From: Candidatus Rokuibacteriota bacterium
Lineage (GTDB): Bacteria > Methylomirabilota > Methylomirabilia > Rokubacteriales > CSP1-6
NCBI GenBank assembly: GCA_003220195.1
Contig: QHRT01000190.1
Location: 428-6,583 of the forward strand
Length of the DNA: 6,156 bases
Reading direction: 5' to 3'
Part shown: piece after piece, positions 1 to 5,534 of the stretch
Layout of the letters: every line of letters starts with the position of its first letter
How positions within the stretch are numbered: the first letter of the stretch is position 1
Notes under the pieces: generated by a model
What the model was told of the DNA's origin: nothing
What the model saw: only the letters and a program-made list of their open reading frames with translations
Databases searched by the model: none
Position numbers and translations under genes: made by a program

Positions 1-630
1 CCACAGCACGCCGCCGAGGGCGGAGACGATGCCGGTCATCGCCCACGCGAGCCCGAAGTACCGCTCGACGTCGATGCCCATCGCCATCGCGACCTGCTGG
101 TTGTCGGCGACCGCGCGCATCGCGATGCCCTTGCGCGATTTGAGAAAAAACCAGCCGAACCCGGCCAGGAAGACGAGGCTGACGAGCGCGCCGACGAGCT
201 GGATCGGCGGGATGAAGAGCGGCCCCACCACGTAGGGCTCCTCGCGGAGCGGCAACGGCAAGGGCCGCGTGCCCTGGAAGATGACGAACGGCCCGAATCC
301 GCGCAGGATCGACGCGAGCCCGATGGTGGCCATGACGACTGCGATGACGGGCCGCCCGATGAGCTTCCGCAGCACGACCCGCTCCAGCCCAAAGCCGAAG
401 ACGACCATGGCCACGAGCGCCGCGATCACGGACAGCCAGAGCGGAACCCCGGCCACCGTGAGCCCACCCACGACCACGAAGCCCGCCAGCATCACGAACT
501 CGCCCTGCGCGAAGTTCACGGCATCGGTGGCCTTGTAGACGAGCACGAACCCGAGCGCGATCAGCGAGTACATCAGCCCCGTCAGGATGCCGTTCGACAA
601 CAAGAGAACTGTGAATTCCCACTCGATCAC
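1..630 (-). CDS. livH: LivH-type ABC transporter permease, 3' end cut by window edge
   Basis: Inner-membrane permease that pairs with LivM to form the channel of a Liv/HAAT-family importer. The visible part is 210 residues read without a stop to the window edge. Family members are usually about 290-310 residues, so roughly the last third is missing. Residues 11-33 form a first hydrophobic segment (NGILTGLMYSLIALGFVLVY), followed by the typical LivH stretch ATDAVNFAQGEF at 34-45. Further hydrophobic segments lie near 46-62, 64-81, 96-118 and 136-162. The cytoplasmic loop that contacts the ATPases is at about 168-187 (GIAMRAVADNQQVAMAMGID), with the conserved Gly185. The start chosen is GTG at 630-628. 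It lies 4 bases after the ligase stop, with a GGAG ribosome-binding site at 643-640 inside the last ligase codons. A run of six A at 145-150 encodes two Phe codons and does not break the frame. The family call is secure; the transported substrate is not shown by this sequence. Confidence 0.95.
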   Translation of the reverse strand, partial: MIEWEFTVLLLSNGILTGLMYSLIALGFVLVYKATDAVNFAQGEFVMLAGFVVVGGLTVAGVPLWLSVIAALVAMVVFGFGLERVVLRKLIGRPVIAVVMATIGLASILRGFGPFVIFQGTRPLPLPLREEPYVVGPLFIPPIQLVGALVSLVFLAGFGWFFLKSRKGIAMRAVADNQQVAMAMGIDVERYFGLAWAMTGIVSALGGVLW

Positions 631-634
631 GTCG

Positions 635-2602
635 TCAGGCTCCGACCGCCACGCGCTCGGCGGCGGGCTCGGTGTCCTCGATGCGGACGCGCGACTGGAT
701 CGTGGCCTGCCGGCCATCTTCGTAGGTGATCGTCGTGGACAGTGAGACCTCGGCGCCGTCCGAGTAGAACGCCTCGATCACCGGCGCGTACTTCTCGGCG
801 ACGAATCGCCGGCGGACCTTGCGCGTCCGGGTCATCTCCGCGTCGTCGGCTTCGAGATCCTTCGTCAGCAACAGGAATCGCCGGATCCTGGTCGCCTCCG
901 GCAGCGTCTGGTTGGCCTTCCGCACCTCGTCCCGGATCAGCGTCTGGACTTCCGGCTTCTGGCTCAGATCCATGTAGCTCGTGTACGGCAGGCCGCGCCG
1001 TTCCGCCCAGTTCCCGACGGTGTTCTGGTCGATCGCGATCATCGCGCAGACGCACGGACGCTCGTTGCCGAACGCGACGGCCTCGCGGATGTACGGGCTG
1101 AACTTCAGCTTGTTCTCGATGAACTGCGGCGCGAACGCCGCGCCGTCGGTGAGGGCGCCGACGTCCTTGGCCCGATCGATGATGACCAGATGGCCGCGCG
1201 GATCCATGAACCCGGCGTCGCCGGTGTGGAACCAGCCGTCGCGGTCGATGACCTCGCGCGTGGCTTCCTCGTTCTTGAAGTAGCCCTTGAAGACGCCGCG
1301 ACCGCGGACGAGGACCTCGCCGCGGTCGCCGATCTTCACCTCGAAGCCCGGGCACGGGCGCCCGGCCGTCGTCGCATTCGCCTCGGTGCTCGGCTGGAGC
1401 GACACGAGCCCCGACTCGGTCGAGCCGTAGACCTGCTTCAAATTCACGCCGATCGCGCGAAAGAACCGGAACGTGTCGGGGCCGAGCGGCGCGCCGCCCG
1501 TGAGCGCCCACCGGGTGCCGCGGAGCCCGAGCTGATCCCGGATCGGCGTGTAGACGAGAAAATTCCCGAGCGCGTACTGGAGCCGGAGACCGGGCGGCAC
1601 CGGTTTGCCCTCGGCGCGGAGCGTCTCGACACGATCCGCCACGTCGCGGAATCGCTCGAAGATCCGGCGCTTCAGGAAGGGCGCGTCGTTCGCCCGCACC
1701 TGCACCGAGGTCAGCATGTTCTCCCAGATTCTCGGCGGCGCCAGCACGACCGTCGGGCCGAGCTCGCGCAGGTCGCGCTGGACCGTTTCCGGACTCTCCG
1801 GGCAGTTGACGCAGAACCCCACCGCGAGCCCCATGAAGAGCGAATAGAAGGCGTCGCCGACCCACGCCATCGGGAGGTACGCGAGCGCGTTGTCGCTCTG
1901 ACGGAGCTCCTCGGCTTTCCGATACGAGTCGACGACGCTGAGCGCGCTGGCGTGCGTGAGCATCGCGCCCTTCGGCGTGCCTGTCGTGCCGGACGTGTAG
2001 CAGATGATCGCGACGTCGTCGGGCTTTCCCTGCTCGACGGCCGACTCGAAGTCCCCGGGATGCGTCTTCGCGAACTCGCGCCCGAGCTGCTGGACGTCCG
2101 CGAACGACTTCATCCACTCGTGACGGTAGTGCAGCATCCCGCGCGGGTCGTCGTAGATGACGAGCCGGAGCGCGGGCAGCTCGCTCTTGAGCGCCAGGAT
2201 CTTGTCGACCTGCTCCTGATCCTCCGCGACGATGACCGAGACCTCGGCGTGATTCCACACGTACGCGAGCTCGCGCGCGATGGAATCCTGGTAGACCGGC
2301 ACCGGCACGCCGCCAAGGCACATTGCCGCGACCTGCGCCCAGTAGAGCCGTGGCCGGTTGTCGCCGATCACCGAAAGACGATCGCCCCGGGCGAAGCCGA
2401 GCGCGGCGAGGCCGAGCGCGAAGTCGCGCGTCTCCGCCAGATACTCCCGCCAGGTGAACGTCTGCCAGATCCCGCGATCCTTCTCGCGGATCGCCGGACG
2501 GGCGCCCATGTCGCGCGCGTTGCGCACGAGGACTCGCGGCAGCGTGTCGAGCGCACGCGGTAGCGTGCCGTGGTCACGCGGTAGCGTGCCGTGGTCAGCC
2601 AC
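635..2602 (-). CDS. AMP-forming long-chain-type acyl-CoA synthetase in a liv operon
   Basis: A 655-residue ANL-superfamily enzyme that should activate a carboxylic acid with ATP to an acyl-adenylate and then form the CoA thioester, in the cytoplasm or at the membrane face. Visible core motifs are the phosphate loop YTSGTTGTPKGAM at 202-214, the adenine-site YGSTESG at 392-398, GWFHTGDAGF at 456-465 with the ribose-binding Asp462, and the hinge DRAKD at 476-480 with Arg477. The C-terminal lid includes FAPQFIENKLKFSPYI at 490-505 and TRTRKVRR at 591-598, where Lys595 is the likely catalytic lysine. FAPQ.IENKLKFSPYI is typical of the long-chain synthetase-like group found next to liv genes (from memory). 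The start is GTG at 2602-2600 because GGGGAGG lies 6 bases upstream. It overlaps the livG stop by 8 bases, implying translational coupling. A longer ORF from 2668 would add 22 residues lying inside livG and is not supported. Residues 3-23 are a heptad-like tandem repeat (DHGTLPR twice, then ALDTLPR) made by a DNA repeat. The chemical substrate is unknown; aromatic or branched acids are possible alternatives to long-chain fatty acids. Confidence 0.93.
   Translation of the reverse strand: MADHGTLPRDHGTLPRALDTLPRVLVRNARDMGARPAIREKDRGIWQTFTWREYLAETRDFALGLAALGFARGDRLSVIGDNRPRLYWAQVAAMCLGGVPVPVYQDSIARELAYVWNHAEVSVIVAEDQEQVDKILALKSELPALRLVIYDDPRGMLHYRHEWMKSFADVQQLGREFAKTHPGDFESAVEQGKPDDVAIICYTSGTTGTPKGAMLTHASALSVVDSYRKAEELRQSDNALAYLPMAWVGDAFYSLFMGLAVGFCVNCPESPETVQRDLRELGPTVVLAPPRIWENMLTSVQVRANDAPFLKRRIFERFRDVADRVETLRAEGKPVPPGLRLQYALGNFLVYTPIRDQLGLRGTRWALTGGAPLGPDTFRFFRAIGVNLKQVYGSTESGLVSLQPSTEANATTAGRPCPGFEVKIGDRGEVLVRGRGVFKGYFKNEEATREVIDRDGWFHTGDAGFMDPRGHLVIIDRAKDVGALTDGAAFAPQFIENKLKFSPYIREAVAFGNERPCVCAMIAIDQNTVGNWAERRGLPYTSYMDLSQKPEVQTLIRDEVRKANQTLPEATRIRRFLLLTKDLEADDAEMTRTRKVRRRFVAEKYAPVIEAFYSDGAEVSLSTTITYEDGRQATIQSRVRIEDTEPAAERVAVGA
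640..643 (-). promoter_or_regulatory. Ribosome-binding site of livH
   Basis: GGAG on the minus strand, 9 bases before the GTG at 630-628 and inside the final codons of the ligase gene. It is a modest match; together with the 4-base gap it suggests coupled translation of livH. Confidence 0.55.
2533..2595. repeat. 21-bp tandem repeat at the livG/ligase junction (two perfect, one degenerate copy)
   Basis: Two identical 21-base units are at 2554-2574 and 2575-2595. A third, diverged unit at 2533-2553 differs at seven positions by eye. Because 21 is a multiple of 3, the array stays in frame and encodes DHGTLPR, DHGTLPR and ALDTLPR at ligase residues 3-23. The edge of the array touches the livG stop codon (2597-2595). 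The diverged copy leads straight into the normal synthetase sequence (VLVRNARD), so it is probably the ancestral segment and the two perfect copies a more recent expansion. Confidence 0.85.
2553..2568. other. Inverted repeat (potential hairpin) within the tandem repeat
   Basis: GCACGC and GCGTGC flank a 4-base loop (GGTA on the plus strand, UACC in the transcript), giving a perfect 6-bp GC-rich stem. The second repeat copy has the same structure with a 5-bp stem at 2575-2588. The structures would fall about 15-50 bases into the ligase coding sequence. They lack a U-tract, so they are not an intrinsic terminator. Any effect on translation is inference. Confidence 0.5.
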
Positions 2603-3398
2603 GTTTCGCCTCCCCGAGATATGCCTTGATGACTTGCGGGGTGGCCCGCACCTCGTCGGGCGTGCCATCCGCGATCTTCTGGCCCATGTCGAGCACGGCC
2701 ACGCGGTCGGAGATATCCATGACCACGCCCATGTCGTGCTCGATCAGGATCACCGTCGTGCCCCACTCCTCGTTCACGTCGAGGATGAATCGCGCCATGT
2801 CCTCCTTCTCCTCGTGGTTGCAGCCGCCCATGGGCTCGTCGAGGAGCAGGATCTTCGGGTCGAGCGCGAGCGCACGCCCGAGCTCGACGCGCTTCTGCAG
2901 GCCGTAAGCCAGCGAGCCGCAGGGCCGCCGGCGCAGGTCCTGGATGCGGAGGAAGTCAATGATGTCCTCCACGCGCTTCCGGTGCGCGACCTCCTCCTTC
3001 TGGGCGAGGCCCCAGTAGACGAACGCCGACAGGACGCCCGACCGCATGTGGACGTGGCGGCCCAGCATCAAGTTGTCCAGCACGGTCATCCCGCGGAACA
3101 GCGCGATGTTCTGGAACGTGCGCGCGACGCCGAACTCGGCGATCTTGTGCGGGCCGAGATACGTCACGTCCTTCTCGTCGAGCGCGATGCGCCCGTCGTC
3201 GGGATGGTAGAAGCCGGAGATCATGTTGAGCAGCGTCGTCTTGCCGGCGCCGTTCGGCCCGATGACGGACAGGAGCTCGCCCTGGCGCACGTCGAGCGAC
3301 ACGCGGTTGACCGCCTGCACGCCGCCGAAGTACTTCGACACTTCGGAGAGCGCGAGCTGCGCTCTGGTGCCGACGACGCCGTCGGTCTCTCCGCTCAC
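2595..3398 (-). CDS. livG: LivG-type ABC transporter ATP-binding protein
   Basis: Cytoplasmic ATPase subunit of the importer, 267 residues, close to the usual length of about 255-270. Walker A is GPNGAGKT at 47-54 (Lys53), followed by the Q-loop in ARTFQN with Gln96. The signature is SLAYGLQKR at 162-170, the LivG-like variant in place of LSGGQ. Walker B is ILLLDEP at 183-189 with catalytic Glu188. The D-loop region reads GGCNHEE, where the family usually has AG(L/M)N. The switch His221 is in LIEHDMG. The C-terminal DGTPDEVRATPQVIKAYLGE is typical of LivG. The GTG start at 3398-3396 shares four bases (GTGA) with the livF stop. A TTG in the same frame at 3407-3405 is a serious alternative, since GGAGG at 3420-3416 lies 8 bases before it. 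That would add three residues. The GGAGG also encodes arginines of the LivF tail, so it may be incidental. Much longer upstream extensions lie inside livF and are out-of-frame readings. Confidence 0.96.
   Translation of the reverse strand: MSGETDGVVGTRAQLALSEVSKYFGGVQAVNRVSLDVRQGELLSVIGPNGAGKTTLLNMISGFYHPDDGRIALDEKDVTYLGPHKIAEFGVARTFQNIALFRGMTVLDNLMLGRHVHMRSGVLSAFVYWGLAQKEEVAHRKRVEDIIDFLRIQDLRRRPCGSLAYGLQKRVELGRALALDPKILLLDEPMGGCNHEEKEDMARFILDVNEEWGTTVILIEHDMGVVMDISDRVAVLDMGQKIADGTPDEVRATPQVIKAYLGEAKRG
2609..2615 (-). promoter_or_regulatory. Strong ribosome-binding site of the acyl-CoA synthetase
   Basis: GGGGAGG on the minus strand with a 6-base spacer (CGAAAC) to the GTG at 2602-2600. It lies in the last codons of livG and decides the ligase start. 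It excludes the longer reading from 2668 and a shorter one beginning after the tandem repeat. Confidence 0.8.
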
Positions 3399-4192
3399 GC
3401 CAGCCAACGCTTGCGCCTCCGATAGTGTTTGACGTCGCGGTAGGACTTCCGCGCTCCCACTTCCGTCAGTCCGAGATAGAACTCGCGGATGTCCGCGTTC
3501 TCGCGCAGCATGGCGGCCGGACCGTCCATCACGATCCGGCCGTTCTCCATGACGTAGCCGTGCCGGGCGAACCGGAGCGCCATGGTCGCATTTTGCTCCG
3601 CCAGGAGCACGGCAACTTTTTCGTCCTGATTCAGCCGCGCCACGATCTCGAAGATCTCGGCGACCAGGAGCGGCGCCAGTCCCATCGACGGCTCGTCGAG
3701 CAGCATCAGCTTCGGATGCGCCATCAGCGCCCGCCCGATGGCCAGCATCTGCTGCTCGCCGCCGGAGATGTACCCCGCCATCACCGATCGCCGCTGCTTG
3801 AGCCGCGGGAAATACTCGTACGCGCGCTCGAGGTCGGAGGCCATCGCCTGGCCGTTCCGTTGCGTGTACGCCCCGGTCAGGAGGTTTTCCTCCACCGTCA
3901 AGTGCTCGAAGACGTGGCGGCCTTCCATCACCTGGACGATCCCCCGCGTGACGATCTCGGCCGGGTCCCGCCGGTGGATCGCCTCGGCCCGCCACTCGAC
4001 GGATCCCTTGGTCACCTCGCCGCGCTCCGTTCTCAGTAACCCGGAGATCGCCTTGAGCGTGGTCGACTTGCCGGCGCCGTTGGCGCCGAGCAGGGCGACG
4101 ATGCCCCCCTCGGGCACCTGGAGCGACACGCCCTTCAGCACCAGGATGACGCGGTCATAGATGACCTCGACGTTGTTGACCGCGAGCGCCAC
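3395..4192 (-). CDS. livF: LivF-type ABC transporter ATP-binding protein
   Basis: Second cytoplasmic ATPase subunit, 265 residues, expected to form a heterodimer with LivG. Walker A is GANGAGKST at 36-44 (Lys42), the Q-loop is Gln87 in GIVQVMEGR, the signature is ISGGEQQ at 142-148, and Walker B is LMLLDEP at 162-168 with Glu167. The D-loop is SMGLAP at 169-174. The position of the switch histidine is Gln200 in LLAEQNA, which is usual for LivF proteins. The protein ends in a basic tail YRDVKHYRRRKRWLA at 251-265, longer than the C-terminus of E. coli LivF (about 237 residues). From memory, this tail recurs in LivF proteins that neighbour acyl-CoA ligases. The GTG start directly follows the livK stop with no gap, and AAGGA at 4204-4200 is 7 bases upstream inside the last livK codons. 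The product name is secure. Confidence 0.96.
   Translation of the reverse strand: MALAVNNVEVIYDRVILVLKGVSLQVPEGGIVALLGANGAGKSTTLKAISGLLRTERGEVTKGSVEWRAEAIHRRDPAEIVTRGIVQVMEGRHVFEHLTVEENLLTGAYTQRNGQAMASDLERAYEYFPRLKQRRSVMAGYISGGEQQMLAIGRALMAHPKLMLLDEPSMGLAPLLVAEIFEIVARLNQDEKVAVLLAEQNATMALRFARHGYVMENGRIVMDGPAAMLRENADIREFYLGLTEVGARKSYRDVKHYRRRKRWLA
3416..3420 (-). promoter_or_regulatory. GGAGG upstream of livG that leaves its start ambiguous
   Basis: GGAGG on the minus strand, inside arginine codons of the LivF basic tail. Its spacing to the GTG at 3398 is 17 bases, too long for a normal site. Its spacing to an in-frame TTG at 3407 is 8 bases, which is ideal. Either livG starts at TTG 3407, or it starts at GTG 3398 by coupling to livF termination and this motif is incidental. 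Confidence 0.45.
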
Positions 4193-5512
4193 CTACTTTT
4201 CCTTCGAGCAGTCGCGCATCGTGTACCCGAGCTTCTTGCCTTCCTCGACCGCCGCCGCCTCGATCTTCGGCCGGACGACCTCGCGCATCGGCGCGATCCA
4301 GTCGGAGACGATGTTCCACTTCTTGCCGTCCCACTGCTGGATGAGCAGGGGACCACTGCCTTCGTGGTCGTCGCACGTCACCTTCACCGGATGCGTGAAG
4401 CCCTTCACGCCGAGCTCCTCGAGTCGCTTGTCCGTGAGGTTCAGGTTCTCGAAGCCCCACCGGACCTGCTCGCCGTTGACCGGCTTCGACCCGAACTTCG
4501 TCATCGCGGTGCGGATCGCCTCGGCCGAGAGCATCGCGTTGACGATCCCGCGATTGTAGAGCGGCGCGCCCATCTCTTCCTTCTTGCCCGCGCCCTTGCC
4601 CTTGTCGTAGACGAACTTCACGAGGTCGGCATGCACCTTGAAATTGGTGCCGGGCGCGTGGAACGTGGCGCCTTTGTAGCCCTTGGCGCCGTCACCGGCG
4701 GGGACCACGTCCGAGTCGTTCGCGGACCACCAGTTGCCGATGAAGTGATCCATCTTGTAGCCGATGGACGCCGCTTCCTTGATCGCGACCTGGTTCATGA
4801 CGCCCCAGCCCGACATGAAGACCCAGTCGGGATTGAGCCGGCGGACTTGCAACCACGTGGCCTTCTGCTCCTGCCCGGGCGTGTCGACCGCCAGCAGCGT
4901 CAGCTCGAACTGATACTTCTTCGCCAGCTCTTCCAGCGTCGGGTTGGCTTCCTTTCCGTACGGGCTGTTGTGGAAGACGTGGGCGATCTTCTTGCCCTTG
5001 AGCTTGTCGAGCCCGCCTTCCTGCTGTCCGATGTACCGGATGACCGCGGACGCCTGGCTCCAGTAGTTCGTCGGGAAGTTGAACACCCACGGGAACCATC
5101 GCCCGTCGGACGAGGCGCTCATGCCGTAGCCCATCGAGAAGGTGACGACCTTGTCGACGGGCGCCTTCGGGATGAGCTGGTAGGTGATCCCGGTCGAGTA
5201 CGGGTTGACCAGCACCGCGCCGCCGCTCTTCCCCTTCAGCCGCTCGTAGCACTCGACGCCCTGCTTCGTGTCGTACTGGGTCTCGCACTCTTCCCAGACG
5301 ACCTTCACGCCGGTGATGCCTCCGTCGCGCTCGTTGATCAGCGTGAAGTAATCGACGAAGCCGTTGGCGATCGGGATCCCGCTCGGCGCGAACGGCCCCG
5401 TGCGGTAGACCAGCAGCGGGATGAAGAGTTCTTTGGGCTGCGCCGCCACCGAGAGCGGCGACGCCACCACCATCGTCGCGAGCACCATCGAGGTCATCGT
5501 TCGCCACGTCAT
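4193..5512 (-). CDS. livK: Periplasmic ligand-binding protein (LivK-like, type I fold)
   Basis: Secreted receptor that delivers the substrate to LivH/LivM, 439 residues. Residues 1-24 are a Sec-type signal peptide: Arg4, a hydrophobic core, and a likely cut in SVAA/QPKE. There is no lipobox cysteine, so it should be soluble in the periplasm. The mature part begins with KELFIPLLVYRTGPFAPSG and fits the Peripla_BP_6 type I binding fold, with GKKIAHVFHNSPYGKE near 163-178 starting the second lobe. It is about 70 residues longer than E. coli LivK. Four cysteines (76, 88, 380, 435) are present; Cys76 and Cys88, in WEECETQYDTKQGVECYE, could form a disulfide. The leucine-pocket serine cluster and GATNP-like motif of E. 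coli LivK are not recognisable; NPYSTGITYQ and MGYGMSASSDGRW occupy the corresponding region. The ATG start at 5512 has a strong AAGGAG 6 bases upstream and immediately precedes the signal peptide. Extending to 5599 would add 29 residues overlapping livM. The symbol reflects family and position, not proven leucine binding. Confidence 0.92.
   Translation of the reverse strand: MTWRTMTSMVLATMVVASPLSVAAQPKELFIPLLVYRTGPFAPSGIPIANGFVDYFTLINERDGGITGVKVVWEECETQYDTKQGVECYERLKGKSGGAVLVNPYSTGITYQLIPKAPVDKVVTFSMGYGMSASSDGRWFPWVFNFPTNYWSQASAVIRYIGQQEGGLDKLKGKKIAHVFHNSPYGKEANPTLEELAKKYQFELTLLAVDTPGQEQKATWLQVRRLNPDWVFMSGWGVMNQVAIKEAASIGYKMDHFIGNWWSANDSDVVPAGDGAKGYKGATFHAPGTNFKVHADLVKFVYDKGKGAGKKEEMGAPLYNRGIVNAMLSAEAIRTAMTKFGSKPVNGEQVRWGFENLNLTDKRLEELGVKGFTHPVKVTCDDHEGSGPLLIQQWDGKKWNIVSDWIAPMREVVRPKIEAAAVEEGKKLGYTMRDCSKEK
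4200..4204 (-). promoter_or_regulatory. Ribosome-binding site of livF inside the end of livK
   Basis: AAGGA on the minus strand, 7 bases before the livF GTG at 4192-4190, placed within the last livK codons (Ser-Lys-Glu-Lys). It supports the GTG as the livF start even though there is no gap after the livK stop. Confidence 0.7.
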
Positions 5513-5518
5513 GACTCT

Positions 5519-5524
5519 CTCCTT
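5519..5524 (-). promoter_or_regulatory. Strong ribosome-binding site of livK
   Basis: AAGGAG on the minus strand with a 6-base spacer to the ATG at 5512-5510. It lies in the 22-base gap after livM and fixes the livK start just before the signal peptide. It is a strong Shine-Dalgarno match, and livK is the only visible gene here with an ATG start. This fits the usual need for excess binding protein over membrane subunits. Confidence 0.85.
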
Positions 5525-5534
5525 GTCGGTACGG

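Noticed and set aside
141..152. A homopolymer run (six A) suspected of causing a frameshift in livH
   Set aside because: The frame was followed through it: it encodes Phe-Phe within a hydrophobic segment, and the conserved ATPase-contact loop follows in the same frame.
1190..2563. A 457-codon open frame on the plus strand opposite the ligase gene
   Set aside because: It is rich in Arg, Ala, Glu and Val with no recognisable domain, and is the mirror of a clearly conserved enzyme. Long antisense frames are expected in DNA this GC-rich.
2553..2588. Inverted repeats considered as a transcription terminator between livG and the ligase gene
   Set aside because: Stems are only 5-6 bp, no U-tract follows on the minus strand, and they are inside the ligase coding sequence after a strong ribosome-binding site.
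2358..3425. A 355-codon open frame on the plus strand opposite livG and the ligase 5' end
   Set aside because: It runs across two unrelated genes and has no family features; it is a composition artefact.
3399..3995. A long upstream extension of the LivG frame giving a 466-residue protein
   Set aside because: The added part lies entirely inside livF in another frame and reads as arginine/glycine-rich nonsense; LivG family homology begins at about RAQLALSEVSKYFGG.
4190..4192. Loss of the switch histidine in LivF considered as an inactivating change
   Set aside because: Gln in an EQNA context is the normal state of LivF proteins, so it does not indicate a broken gene.
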